Notes: generated from the letters alone by a model not told the origin. Shown: positions 16,753 through 25,407, counted from the stretch's first letter. The stretch: DNA of 64,000 nt from Paenibacillus sp. ACRRX (GCF_022346885.1 NZ_JAKRNK010000008.1:219545-283544), one strand, 5' to 3'. Translations and numbers: made by a program.

Positions 16753-17697
16753 CTATTGCTTGTCTCCTACTGATCCAGGACAAACGAGCACTTGCGGCCT
16801 ACTGCAGTCCGGATGCGGCACAATGACCGTCTTTGTATCAAATACATGCTGCAGCAATTCCGTCGTCATAAGCTGCTGCGGCGTGCCTTCCGCCGCGATC
16901 ACACCTTCCTGCATCACCATGATCCGATCACAGTACAGCGCGGCCAAGTTCAAATCGTGCAGGACAGACACAACCGTCAAACCGCAATCCTGCTGCCAAT
17001 CCCTAATCACATCCATAAACTGAACCTGATAGCGAATATCTAGATAAGTGGTCGGTTCATCCAACAAAACAATACTAGGCGATTGCGCCATCAATTTGCC
17101 GAGCGCTGCCCGCTGTCGCTGTCCTCCGCTCAACCGGTCCAGCGGGCGATCTGCAATCTGTTCCAGTTGGAGCTTAGACATAATATGATCCACGATCAGC
17201 CCGCTATCTTCGCGTTCACTGCCAAACCAGGATTGATAGGGAAATCTGCCCATCTCAACAATATCCCGCACCGTGAAATGCACAGGCGGCAAAGCTTCCT
17301 GCTGCAGCACTGCCATAAGACGGGATAATTCCTTTCGCTTATAAGCATGAACGGCTTTTCCATAAATGGATACTGCGCCCTTTGACGGTGTCTCTGCATT
17401 AGACAGCAGGGATAACAGCGTTGATTTGCCGCTGCCATTAGGGCCGATAATGCCCAGCCATTCACCTGCTTGAACAGAGAGCGAGACATCATGCAGCACT
17501 TGTCGGCCGCCATAGCTATGATACAATCCAGCAGCAGCAATGACAGGGACTTCGGTCACAGCATACGGTTTGCTTGACGTGTAATCACCAGCATTAGCGC
17601 CGTCAGAGCCGGCATTAGATTCGATCTTTCCTTTGGACTCCGACATACCTGCTGTTTTTAACGTCTCACTCCCTGGGCCTTGATGTTGATGTGCCAT
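16753..17697 (-). CDS. btuD: Corrinoid ABC transporter ATPase BtuD-like
   Basis: A 314-residue FecE/BtuD-type ATPase that powers uptake through the BtuC channel. Walker A GPNGSGKS is at residues 85-92, LSGGQRQR lies near 190 and Walker B IVLLDEPTTYLD follows. The first about 52 residues are a hydrophilic Gly/Ser/Asn-rich extension absent from most relatives. The ATG at 17697 has a G-rich ribosome site (GGGGGGAGTGAGG) and lies seven bases after btuC, so the extension seems genuine, though the internal Met18 cannot be excluded. Cobalamin as substrate is inferred from the riboswitch and neighbours. Confidence 0.9.
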   Translation of the reverse strand: MAHQHQGPGSETLKTAGMSESKGKIESNAGSDGANAGDYTSSKPYAVTEVPVIAAAGLYHSYGGRQVLHDVSLSVQAGEWLGIIGPNGSGKSTLLSLLSNAETPSKGAVSIYGKAVHAYKRKELSRLMAVLQQEALPPVHFTVRDIVEMGRFPYQSWFGSEREDSGLIVDHIMSKLQLEQIADRPLDRLSGGQRQRAALGKLMAQSPSIVLLDEPTTYLDIRYQVQFMDVIRDWQQDCGLTVVSVLHDLNLAALYCDRIMVMQEGVIAAEGTPQQLMTTELLQHVFDTKTVIVPHPDCSRPQVLVCPGSVGDKQ

Positions 17698-17704
17698 TAG
17701 CGCC

Positions 17705-18778
17705 TCACTCCCCCCGTCTCACCTTTTTGTTGCGTATCAATAAATAAGCAAAGAATGGTGCACCGATAAAGGCAGTGACAACACCCAGCGGAATTTCCGT
17801 AGGTGCCAGCGCTGAACGTGCAATCGTATCTGCCCACATCACGTATATACCACCACCCAAAGCTGACATCGGCATAAGCAATCTATAATCAGGTCCTACG
17901 ATAAGTCGAAGCATATGAGGGACCACCAGTCCTACGAACCCGATGACTCCGGATACAGAGACAGCCCCTGCCGTTACTAACGTTGCAGTTAACAGCACGA
18001 TCCATTTGGTCCGCTCTACGTCCAATCCTAGATGGGATGCCTGTCGCTCGCCAAGGGCAAGCAGATTGAGCTGCCGCGTATAAGCACACAGCACAATAAA
18101 GGTTACTGCAAAATAAGGGGCAATTACATAAATATAAGGCCAGCCTCTTAAAGCCAAACTTCCCATTACCCAAAACAAAATTTCATTGATCGTCTGCTTG
18201 GACATCGCTACCATAAAGGACACAATAGCCCCTAGAAATGCATTGGTCACCACACCCGACAGTATTAGGGTCTCGATCGGAATCTTGCCATTTTCCCTTG
18301 CCATTCGCAAGACAACAATAAGCGTCAGTACTCCCGTTACAAATGCAACAACTGGTATTGTCCATTGTCCGAAGAAGGCGTACTGCAGCCCAAAATAAAT
18401 AAGCAGCGCTGCACCAACTGAGGCGCCAGATGATACCCCCAATGTATAAGGATCTGCTAATGGATTACGCAGCACCCCTTGAAACGCAGTCCCTGCAATG
18501 CCTAACGAGGCCCCTACCAAAACAGCCAGCAGCACACGCGGGAAACGAACATTCATCATAATTTGAGCAGAAGCATCATCCCAAGTCACTGGAACCTGAT
18601 CCCCGATCCAAGGAAGGTGGTGCAGCAAAATACGTGTAATCTCGCCAAATGGCATATGTACGGAACCGATTGCAAGACATCCTACAACGGACAAAAGGAG
18701 CAGCAATATGCCTGCTCCTCCTGCGATTGTGATGTGTCGCCACGTTAAACGCGATGTTCGGTTGATGTTATTCATCAT
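17705..18778 (-). CDS. btuC: Corrinoid ABC transporter permease BtuC-like (FecCD family)
   Basis: A 357-residue FecCD-type permease with about ten membrane spans. Family marks include VRFPRVLLAVLVGASLGIAG, GVLRNPLADPYTLGVSSGASVGA and the coupling-helix region VSGVIGFVGLVVPHMLR. It forms the channel for corrinoids delivered by BtuF. FecCD proteins also carry siderophores. The cobalamin riboswitch upstream of btuF and the cob genes around it argue for corrinoids. Confidence 0.92.
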   Translation of the reverse strand: MMNNINRTSRLTWRHITIAGGAGILLLLLSVVGCLAIGSVHMPFGEITRILLHHLPWIGDQVPVTWDDASAQIMMNVRFPRVLLAVLVGASLGIAGTAFQGVLRNPLADPYTLGVSSGASVGAALLIYFGLQYAFFGQWTIPVVAFVTGVLTLIVVLRMARENGKIPIETLILSGVVTNAFLGAIVSFMVAMSKQTINEILFWVMGSLALRGWPYIYVIAPYFAVTFIVLCAYTRQLNLLALGERQASHLGLDVERTKWIVLLTATLVTAGAVSVSGVIGFVGLVVPHMLRLIVGPDYRLLMPMSALGGGIYVMWADTIARSALAPTEIPLGVVTAFIGAPFFAYLLIRNKKVRRGE

Positions 18779-18833
18779 GCCTCATCCCATCTTAAGTTGC
18801 TCATCTTGGTGTAATCTCTCAACAATTGTGGTA

Positions 18834-19823
18834 TTACTTGATTAAATCTGGATAGATGGCTTTTGCAATGATCTTGAGTCCTTCCGCTACACGAGGTCCC
18901 GGACGGCTAATCAAGTTCGAGTCAACGCCAATGACCTGGTTGTTCTTGATTGCATTAATGTTTTCCCAGCCCTTGCGTCCACGTATAATCTCTTCAAGCG
19001 TCTTGTTTGTAGCCGAATCTACAATACCTTGCGTGAACATGATTACATCTGGGTTGCTCTTAATGATGTTTTCTTCATTGATCTGAACCCAGCCTTGCGC
19101 ATCCGCTGCTACGTTTACGCCACCTGCCAGCTCGATCAATTCATTCATAAACTCGCCGCTGCCAACCGTCCAGCCTGGTGAGAACTCAATATATACTTTT
19201 TTCTTCTCCGTTACATCTTTAACAGCCGTTTGGATATCGTCACGTGTTTTTTTCATGCCCTCTACAATATCTTTCGCTTGCTGCTGACGGTCCGTAATCA
19301 GACCATACAATTCGATATTTTTAAGTACATCATCAAATGATTTAGGTTCTACTTTAAATATCGTAATTCCCAAATCACGGAACTTCTTCACCACATCTTC
19401 TTTCATGGAGATGCCGGTAAATACGATATCAGGCTTTGCTGCGATAATGGCCTCTTCGTTAGGCTTCATAATGCCGCCCATTTTAGCTTTAGTCTTCGCT
19501 GCTTCCGGGTAGTCATCATAATCAGATACCCCTGCAATCTGGCTATCCAGCCCTAAAGCAAACAGGGATTCTGTCTCTGCAGGAGACACCGACACAATAC
19601 GCTCAGGAGCTTTGTCAAACTTAAACTCTTCTCCTGTTACATCCTTCACTGTTAACGGATATGTAGTCTTTAAGGCATCAGTAGATGTCTCTGTTCCCGT
19701 CTGTTCCTGCTGCTTGTCTGGTGCTGGTGTGCCTTCTTCCTTAGCTCCGCCACAAGCAGCGAGGCTTACAGCCAACACGCATACCATCAAAGCTGCTAAA
19801 GTACGATTCCACCATGGTTTCAT
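18834..19823 (-). CDS. btuF: Corrinoid-binding lipoprotein BtuF-like
   Basis: A 329-residue periplasmic-type binding protein of the FecB/BtuF family, anchored by lipid (lipobox LAAC, Cys near residue 25), with a charged linker and two lobes joined by a rigid helix. The start of the first lobe reads APERIVSVSPAETESLFALG. A longer frame begins at 19892, but ATG at 19823 has GGGGAG nine bases upstream and gives a normal signal peptide. First gene of btuFCD, behind a cobalamin riboswitch and terminator. Confidence 0.92.
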   Translation of the reverse strand: MKPWWNRTLAALMVCVLAVSLAACGGAKEEGTPAPDKQQEQTGTETSTDALKTTYPLTVKDVTGEEFKFDKAPERIVSVSPAETESLFALGLDSQIAGVSDYDDYPEAAKTKAKMGGIMKPNEEAIIAAKPDIVFTGISMKEDVVKKFRDLGITIFKVEPKSFDDVLKNIELYGLITDRQQQAKDIVEGMKKTRDDIQTAVKDVTEKKKVYIEFSPGWTVGSGEFMNELIELAGGVNVAADAQGWVQINEENIIKSNPDVIMFTQGIVDSATNKTLEEIIRGRKGWENINAIKNNQVIGVDSNLISRPGPRVAEGLKIIAKAIYPDLIK

Positions 19824-19942
19824 GAATAAATCTCCCCTTATCTTGACAAATAACTTGTTCTCATTCCAGAAACGGTCAGCGCATTTCAGCATCGCTCTTT
19901 CGCTCTTCGGATATTGTTAACTATTCCCTACCACATAATAAA

Positions 19943-19975
19943 ATCCCTATTCCACAACATAGCGGGAATAGGGAT
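19943..19975 (-). terminator. Terminator of the cobalamin riboswitch
   Basis: A perfect 11-base stem (ATCCCTATTCC/GGAATAGGGAT) with TTTTATT after it on the minus strand lies between the aptamer and btuF. This is the expected expression platform: cobalamin binding should favour termination and lower btuFCD expression. Confidence 0.85.
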
Positions 19976-20122
19976 CTGATCGACTGACATCGTACAGCAG
20001 AAGCTTATCGCAGTCAGCTGTCGACATATGCCTCGGATTCATGTCCGCACACATATATCGTCGCTAACAAGCGACCGATAGGAGTTGACGTTGGTCCTTT
20101 CCGCGAAGGATTGTTGCTCGTC

Positions 20123-20298
20123 ACGTCTTCTGGCAGGTTTCCTGACTTACGGAATTCATGATGACTATTCCTCCCCATCAGGGTCGGACATTAGCTCATC
20201 ATAGGGTAACTCCGTTATACAGTGGCGGGACCGTGCCGGAATTGCACCGGCTTCCCTATTACCTGTCTCCTTGCATCTGGGACAGGACCTGAAGACGT
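20123..20298 (-). promoter_or_regulatory. Cobalamin (AdoCbl-type) riboswitch aptamer
   Basis: Read on the minus strand, the P1 arms ACGTCTTC/GAAGACGT enclose the conserved blocks GGGAAGCCGGTGCAATTCC, GGCACGGTCCCGCCACTG, and GTCAGGAAACCTGCC, the B12 box and surrounding core of this class. The terminator at 19943-19975 follows by about 150 bases and btuF starts about 300 bases downstream. The aptamer therefore governs btuFCD and possibly the following cobTUSQ genes by read-through. Confidence 0.95.
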
Positions 20299-20338
20299 CA
20301 TATACACTTGTCCGTTCCAATTGTGAACTTAATGATTG

Positions 20339-20367
20339 ATTATAGGTGAACAACAGAGGGATAGCAA
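20339..20367 (-). promoter_or_regulatory. Promoter of the riboswitch-btuFCD transcript
   Basis: TTGCTA (20367-20362) and a perfect TATAAT (20344-20339) with 17 bases between them on the minus strand, about 40 bases upstream of the aptamer. Confidence 0.82.
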
Positions 20368-20467
20368 GTTACATATTTCGCAATCCTACCTTTTCCATCT
20401 GGCTCATACGTAGATTGATCTCACCTATCAAGTAATTCTCATGGAAGTGTATGATGCCAACAAAGCA

Positions 20468-21463
20468 CTACACAAGCGGCTCTGTCCGCAGGAATCGCCA
20501 CTGCCTGCCCCACCGCTGCGCGATGATGATATACCCGCCTCCAGTTGGCACAGTCATGTCCCAGAATGATGCCTCTGGCCAAGCAAGTGTGTACAAGCTG
20601 CGCACCACTCCACCGTGTGTCACGATCAAAATGTCCTTAAGGGGGACACTCCTCGGTGAACGAAATGTTCTGCGTACTTTGGAGCATCGGGACACCCATG
20701 GTTTACTTCCCTTAGAAGGGGAGCGGACTAACGCGCTTGCCAGAATCGCTTGCCATGCGTCTGCTGTACGTGCTTCAAAGCTGGACCACGATTCCCCGCC
20801 TGGCGGGACAACCGCCTCCATGTTGTCCAGCCAGGCGCGATAGTGGTCGTCCGCTTGCAAGTCGCTGTATGTCAGGCCTTCCCATTGGCCGAAATCAAGC
20901 TCGCGCAAGCGCTCATCAAACACGGCCCGCTGTGCGCCGTGTGGGCACACCTGCGCCAAGGTGCTCACGCACCGGCGCATATCGCTCGCGAATGCGAGCG
21001 GACGCCGCGCTGCCAGCTTGCGGCGCAGCGGGCGTAAAGCCGCTCCGGCCTCAGGCAGGAGCGGCACGTCCGAGCGGCTGACATACCGCCGCTCGACATT
21101 AGCGCGCGTCACACCGTGGCGCGCAACATACAGTCGCACCAGCACAGGGGTGCGACGATTGCCGACTGTGCCCCTATTGCGGGCTAAGCCTTTATGTAGA
21201 GCCTCACTCCTGTCACACGCCATTTGCTTGCTGCGAGTCGCACTTTGGCTAACCGCGGAGCTTCTACCGCTCAACACACGTTTGCCTGGTGACTTACGAC
21301 AGCCACGTGCTGAACATCGGGTAAACGCTATGCTATTGCCACCTGTCGTTGCATCCCTTGCCTCACCTCTCGCTGGCTTGCGACGATTTGCCACGCTATC
21401 CCCTCTAGCTGCTCGATGATGCCCTACTGCTCGTGGTCGCCTTACTGCTCGTGGAAGTGACAT
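20468..21463 (-). CDS. cobC: Histidine-phosphatase family protein, probable alpha-ribazole phosphatase CobC
   Basis: From about residue 110 this is a phosphoglycerate-mutase-like phosphatase, with the catalytic RHG at residues 115-117 (YVARHGVTRANVE), the DERLRELDFGQWEG segment and the second histidine in VTHGGVVRSLY. In this context it should remove phosphate from alpha-ribazole phosphate or cobalamin phosphate. I chose ATG 21463 because it overlaps the cbiB stop as TGATG. That gives 331 residues, against about 200 for the family. The extra length is a basic N-terminal stretch of about 110 residues and a 32-residue basic insertion before the second histidine. The true start could be further downstream (ATG at 21223, or a GTG near 21145). 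The reading frame is intact, but whether the enzyme is active is uncertain. Confidence 0.72.
   Translation of the reverse strand: MSLPRAVRRPRAVGHHRAARGDSVANRRKPARGEARDATTGGNSIAFTRCSARGCRKSPGKRVLSGRSSAVSQSATRSKQMACDRSEALHKGLARNRGTVGNRRTPVLVRLYVARHGVTRANVERRYVSRSDVPLLPEAGAALRPLRRKLAARRPLAFASDMRRCVSTLAQVCPHGAQRAVFDERLRELDFGQWEGLTYSDLQADDHYRAWLDNMEAVVPPGGESWSSFEARTADAWQAILASALVRSPSKGSKPWVSRCSKVRRTFRSPRSVPLKDILIVTHGGVVRSLYTLAWPEASFWDMTVPTGGGYIIIAQRWGRQWRFLRTEPLV
20635..20728. repeat. Repeat-like in-frame insertion within cobC
   Basis: This 94-base segment corresponds to about 31 extra residues (Arg/Ser/Lys-rich) between the conserved helix and the catalytic strand of the phosphatase. It has partly palindromic ends (CCTTAAGGGGG and CCCTTAGAAGGGG) and an internal repeated GGGACAC. 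It looks like a small mobile or interspersed repeat that kept the frame. No second copy is present in this window. Confidence 0.45.
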
Positions 21464-22431
21464 CACAGCAGCCACCCACCGCGCAGCATAAGCGCGAGCA
21501 AGCCCAGCACCGCGAACAGCAGTGAAGTACCACGCAGCAGCCGACAAGTTGCCGGAATATGCTTCGCTGCCAGTTCCTCCAACGGTTTCCCCATATAGGC
21601 ACGGAAAGATCGAACGCCTTTGTACACGTTGTAGCCACCCAAGCGTATGTGGAGCGCGCCCGCAACCGCCGCTTCCGGCCAGCCGCTGTTCGGACTCGGG
21701 TGTTCCTCCGCGTCGTGCAGCGCCGTCTGCCAGGCACGCTTCGCATCACCTGCCCGAAACAGCCAGGCACTAACAGTCAGCAGCAGAGCCGTAACACGTG
21801 CAGGAATCCAGTTCGCCAAATCGTCCAAGCGGGCTGATGCCCATCCGAGATTCATGTATTTTTCATTTTTATACCCAACCATCGAATCTAACGTATTAAT
21901 GGCTCTATAGGCCATGGCGAGTGGGGCACCACCAAATAACGCAAAAAATAACGGAGAAATAACCGCATCCACGATATTTTCAGCCACAGTTTCTACTGTA
22001 GCCCGAACAATTTCGGGTTCATCCAGCGTATCTGTGTCACGTCCGACAATCATGCCCACCTCTCGTCTAGCACCAGCTAAGTCTCCCCCCGCAAGCTTGC
22101 GGTATACCGCCATCCCGGCATCTTGCAGCCCCTTGACCGCAATTGTGGTCCCAATCAGCAGAGCTTCTACTCCCCACGCCAGCCACGGATGGACATGATG
22201 CAGTGCAAAGAGCAGCGTCCATGTCACACCCCAAGTCCCGCCGACGATGACAAGCGGCAGCAGGATGCCTAATGGCTTCAACATCCTTTCCGACCCCGAT
22301 ACACGCCGGATAAATCGCTCCATTGCAGTTATTCCCTTACCGATCATGACAACCGGATGCGGCAGCCAACGCGGATCGCCAACAATTCGATCCCATATGT
22401 AAGCTGCAGCCCATATTGCCGCTGCGTACAT
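21463..22431 (-). CDS. cbiB: Adenosylcobinamide-phosphate synthase CbiB (CobD of aerobes)
   Basis: A 322-residue membrane enzyme that attaches (R)-1-amino-2-propanol phosphate to adenosylcobyric acid. Typical features are DRIVGDPRWLPHPVVMIG at the N-terminus, the VGRDTDTLDEPEIVRATVE-like segment, SPLFFALFGGAPLAMAYRA and PNSGWPEAAVAGAL. About four membrane spans are visible. It lies between cbiZ and cobC. The threonine-phosphate decarboxylase that makes its substrate is encoded upstream in the same direction. Confidence 0.95.
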   Translation of the reverse strand: MYAAAIWAAAYIWDRIVGDPRWLPHPVVMIGKGITAMERFIRRVSGSERMLKPLGILLPLVIVGGTWGVTWTLLFALHHVHPWLAWGVEALLIGTTIAVKGLQDAGMAVYRKLAGGDLAGARREVGMIVGRDTDTLDEPEIVRATVETVAENIVDAVISPLFFALFGGAPLAMAYRAINTLDSMVGYKNEKYMNLGWASARLDDLANWIPARVTALLLTVSAWLFRAGDAKRAWQTALHDAEEHPSPNSGWPEAAVAGALHIRLGGYNVYKGVRSFRAYMGKPLEELAAKHIPATCRLLRGTSLLFAVLGLLALMLRGGWLL

Positions 22432-22493
22432 GTTCTACGTCCCCCTTGCCGCCTTTATACTTTATCTAGTTCCTACCTTGTTACGAAACCTAG

Positions 22494-23300
22494 CTAGACA
22501 GCATCATTATCATCTTCAAACTGGGTACGTACCGATTCGGACACCGTATTATAGACCAGCATGCCGAGCTCATTACCAATCGTTGTTGCTGTGCCGCCAT
22601 ACCGATGTTCGGCCGTATAGCGTCCACGATCCAATATCGCGATTGCTACCGTATCCGTTGTTGTACCCGTAGCGATTAATCCGGTTTCACGATCCCGGAT
22701 ATTTAAATCAGCAAGCGCAGCTGCCTTAGCTTCCACTGCACTTTGAAGCAGGTTCAACACAGCGGCTTCCTGAATACGTGCCTCAATAACAATGATTGTA
22801 TTAATTGTGCCTGGTATCATCCCAGAGAACTTATCGTCTTTATGGTCCTGCGCTTTTGCAAGTGAATCCTTACGCTCCAAGTTCTCATCAAGAGTCAAGT
22901 AAGAGGAGTATGTCTCTCGCTTCATACCCGCTCGTGCTGCATTAGAGGTGCCAGCTGTTGTAGCGCAGAATAACGAGAATTGATCACCCTCTAGTCCTTC
23001 TACAGACAAGTGTGTCATCCTGGCTGCAGTTAGCAAACCAACCGTATGTTTGGCATCATAACCCCATTCCTTACACTTCAACTCCATATAACCTACAGGA
23101 TCGCTGCAATCGAATCCTTTGCCCACCATATGATTAACAATTTTAGTAGCTTGAGCATGTCCGCCGTGGAAGACTGCACTGCTCCACACATCGGCTGTCT
23201 CTTCCCACTCTACGACGGCATGTTCATTGCGCCAAGTTACTTTAACCCCTTGCACATGTTGAGATTCATAATATTGACTTCCTTTTCGGTAAGGCTGCAC
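22494..23300 (-). CDS. cbiZ: Adenosylcobinamide amidohydrolase CbiZ
   Basis: A 268-residue protein matching CbiZ, which cuts the aminopropanol-linked nucleotide loop from adenosylcobinamide or from certain cobamides to give adenosylcobyric acid. Visible family marks are the central TTAGTSNAARAG, the PGTINTIIVIEA strand and the TGTTTDTVAIAI motif near the C-terminus. It allows salvage of incomplete or foreign corrinoids brought in by BtuFCD, which CbiB and CobU/S/T then rebuild. It sits between cobD (22-base gap) and cbiB (62-base gap). Confidence 0.92.
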   Translation of the reverse strand: MQPYRKGSQYYESQHVQGVKVTWRNEHAVVEWEETADVWSSAVFHGGHAQATKIVNHMVGKGFDCSDPVGYMELKCKEWGYDAKHTVGLLTAARMTHLSVEGLEGDQFSLFCATTAGTSNAARAGMKRETYSSYLTLDENLERKDSLAKAQDHKDDKFSGMIPGTINTIIVIEARIQEAAVLNLLQSAVEAKAAALADLNIRDRETGLIATGTTTDTVAIAILDRGRYTAEHRYGGTATTIGNELGMLVYNTVSESVRTQFEDDNDAV

Positions 23301-23322
23301 TTGATTGTCCTCCTTTTATGAA

Positions 23323-24426
23323 CTACAATCTCAATACGTCCACTAGTTCCTGCATCAATCTTTCATTAGCTGTACGGTCTTTGACAGCAAGCCGGAAATG
23401 CCCGTCCTGCAGTCCGTCATACATCGAGCAGCTGCGAATCAGAATCCCTCGCGTACCCAACTGCTGCTGCAGCTTTTCCGCTGACCAAGGTGCAGGGAGA
23501 TGACACAACATAAAGTTCGCCGCGCTTCGCCATGAACGGACACCTTGCTTTGTTAATTGCTCTTCCATCCACGTACGTTCTGAGCTCACCATGTTTCTAG
23601 TCTGATGTTCATATTCAATTAGCAACTGTCGGTTGTTCTTATCAAATAACGCCTCTCCCGCTGCCAATGCAAAGCCATTCACACTCCATGTCACCTGTTT
23701 TCTTGTCATCTCAGCAATTCGCGTAGGCGAAGCGAGCGCATAACCAAGTCTTAGACCAGGAATGGCATAAAACTTCGTTAAAGAGCGTAGGATGACGATG
23801 TGGTTAAATTCCGTTAACAACGGAAGGGCAGTATAAGCGGCCTCATCATCCAGAAAGTCGATAAACGCTTCATCTACGACCAATATGCAGCCCGATTGCT
23901 CCGCAGCTATAGCAGCCTTACGAAGTGTACTTCTGTCATACAAAGCGCCAGTCGGATTGTTAGGGTGCCCGATAAAGCACACCTCGACTTTTCGGATCAA
24001 TGATACGATTTGGTCCTCAGAAGCACGGTAATCCGGATCGCTGCCAGTAACATGTAATACATTTGCACCGTATTGCTTGGCGAGCGCTTCGTATTCGGAG
24101 AAGCAAGGAGACACTACACCAACTAAGCTTGGACTGTATGCCAGCAATACAAGTGCCATACATTCAGCTGCCCCATTACCTAGCATCAACTGCGACTCCG
24201 TCACTTGAAGCCTGTCTGCAAGTGATGCCTTTAGGATGCGGTGAGCAGGGTCTGGATATTGAAGCATTCGGTCCCATGCTTGTTTTAACGACTCACGTAC
24301 AAATAAAGGAGGTCCCAAAGGATTAATATTGGCGCTGTAATCCAGAAATTCATCCGCTCGGCCACCAAACGCGGCTGCCGCTGTCCAAACGTCACCCCCG
24401 TGACCATAACGTTCTACTTTAGCCAT
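23323..24426 (-). CDS. cobD: Threonine-phosphate decarboxylase CobD
   Basis: A 367-residue PLP enzyme of the histidinol-phosphate aminotransferase fold. It decarboxylates L-threonine phosphate to the aminopropanol phosphate used by CbiB. The PLP lysine is K218 in RSLTKFYAIPGLRLGY, with HPNNPTG and VVDEAFIDF upstream of it. I chose ATG 24426 because GGAGGA lies seven bases before it and the length fits the family (the protein then starts MAKVERYGHGGD). An alternative ATG at 24591, also with a GGAG site, would add 55 residues with no family match. Likely first gene of cobD-cbiZ-cbiB-cobC. Confidence 0.88.
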   Translation of the reverse strand: MAKVERYGHGGDVWTAAAAFGGRADEFLDYSANINPLGPPLFVRESLKQAWDRMLQYPDPAHRILKASLADRLQVTESQLMLGNGAAECMALVLLAYSPSLVGVVSPCFSEYEALAKQYGANVLHVTGSDPDYRASEDQIVSLIRKVEVCFIGHPNNPTGALYDRSTLRKAAIAAEQSGCILVVDEAFIDFLDDEAAYTALPLLTEFNHIVILRSLTKFYAIPGLRLGYALASPTRIAEMTRKQVTWSVNGFALAAGEALFDKNNRQLLIEYEHQTRNMVSSERTWMEEQLTKQGVRSWRSAANFMLCHLPAPWSAEKLQQQLGTRGILIRSCSMYDGLQDGHFRLAVKDRTANERLMQELVDVLRL

Positions 24427-24942
24427 GCTAGCATCCTCCACAACACTAGTACTTTGTAATGATCTTGCATCAGTTAAATCTTTTCTTGCCTGCAGCACAT
24501 TTCGCTGACGTTCCGGTTTGTTTCCTATCCTGCTCTTAATTAATTTTGCTGTGTTATTCAGGTTTACTACTTCACAATTCATTACTTTCATGTTAGCACT
24601 CCGCTAACAGTGCTTTATCGCGCTGATGCTCTTATGTATCATCGTTCATTTTAATCCTGTAAGCTCCAACTTACAATGACCCACGTCAACATCTCCTCAC
24701 AGGCACTATTGCCAAACTGTTAATTGTTATATACTAAAGACAACGCTATTGCTTATTTTAGAAATATGGCATACCCTTGTTTCATCTTAATTAGATTCTT
24801 TCACAACCAATTAAGATAACGCTTACATTCGTACCTTATTCTAGCTGTTGTCTAGGCCGAAGCTCTATCTCAATAGGTGCAATTCGGTTTTAAATTTGCG
24901 ATAATACAATAGAACCACCCTTATATTCAAGGAGGAACCCTT
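24427..24942. other. Intergenic region between cobD and a small membrane-protein gene
   Basis: It holds the divergent starts of cobD (minus) and the 24943 gene (plus). I looked for a second cobalamin riboswitch upstream of cobD and found none of its conserved blocks. A small hairpin GTAAG-N6-CTTAC lies at 24659-24674. No confident promoter or gene is visible. Confidence 0.5.
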
Positions 24943-25407
24943 ATGTCGGTGCATCACAAAACATCATGGGCATCGCTTGGCGCCGCCATTGTCGTTACCG
25001 TCTATTATACGATTGTGCTGCTGACGCTAAAAGGAAATATTGCGCTGTACAGCACCGAAATGATGGCACTTGCCCGCAATGTATTCGGAATCGCCGTGGT
25101 GTTCCAAGTACTTATGTATTTTGTTAACTTTATGTCCAAAGACGAAGCGGAAGACAAAGAAGTGGCGCGGCACATCTCGCTCAGAGCGAATCAAGGCGCA
25201 CTATTCTTTATGGTCCTTGCGGTAGCATGCTGCGCTGCCTATTTGATATACGTATCTGATACGCGAACACTGCTGTTGTCACCACTTGTATGCGCCCATC
25301 TGCTCGTCAGCGTACTGTTGGCTGCCTGGATCGTCAAATATTTATCTGAGCTTATTTTCTACCGTCGTACGTTCCGAGCAGATCCGCTAGACAACGAACT
25401 ATCCTGA
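24943..25407 (+). CDS. Hypothetical four-helix membrane protein
   Basis: I do not recognise this 154-residue protein. It has four hydrophobic segments, at about residues 10-32, 43-64, 86-104 and 111-132, with short charged loops (FMSKDEAEDKEVARH between the second and third) and a charged C-terminal tail. The start ATG at 24943 has a strong AAGGAGG site about seven bases upstream, and a terminator follows, so it is a real single-gene unit. No motif suggests a function. Confidence 0.8.
   Translation: MSVHHKTSWASLGAAIVVTVYYTIVLLTLKGNIALYSTEMMALARNVFGIAVVFQVLMYFVNFMSKDEAEDKEVARHISLRANQGALFFMVLAVACCAAYLIYVSDTRTLLLSPLVCAHLLVSVLLAAWIVKYLSELIFYRRTFRADPLDNELS

Noticed and set aside
20451..21419. Several long plus-strand frames opposite cobC
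   Set aside because: They are antisense shadows favoured by the high GC content there. The minus-strand frame carries the phosphatase motifs.
24592..24942. Second cobalamin riboswitch upstream of cobD
   Set aside because: None of the conserved blocks (B12 box, GCCACTG, P1 arms) are present on either strand.
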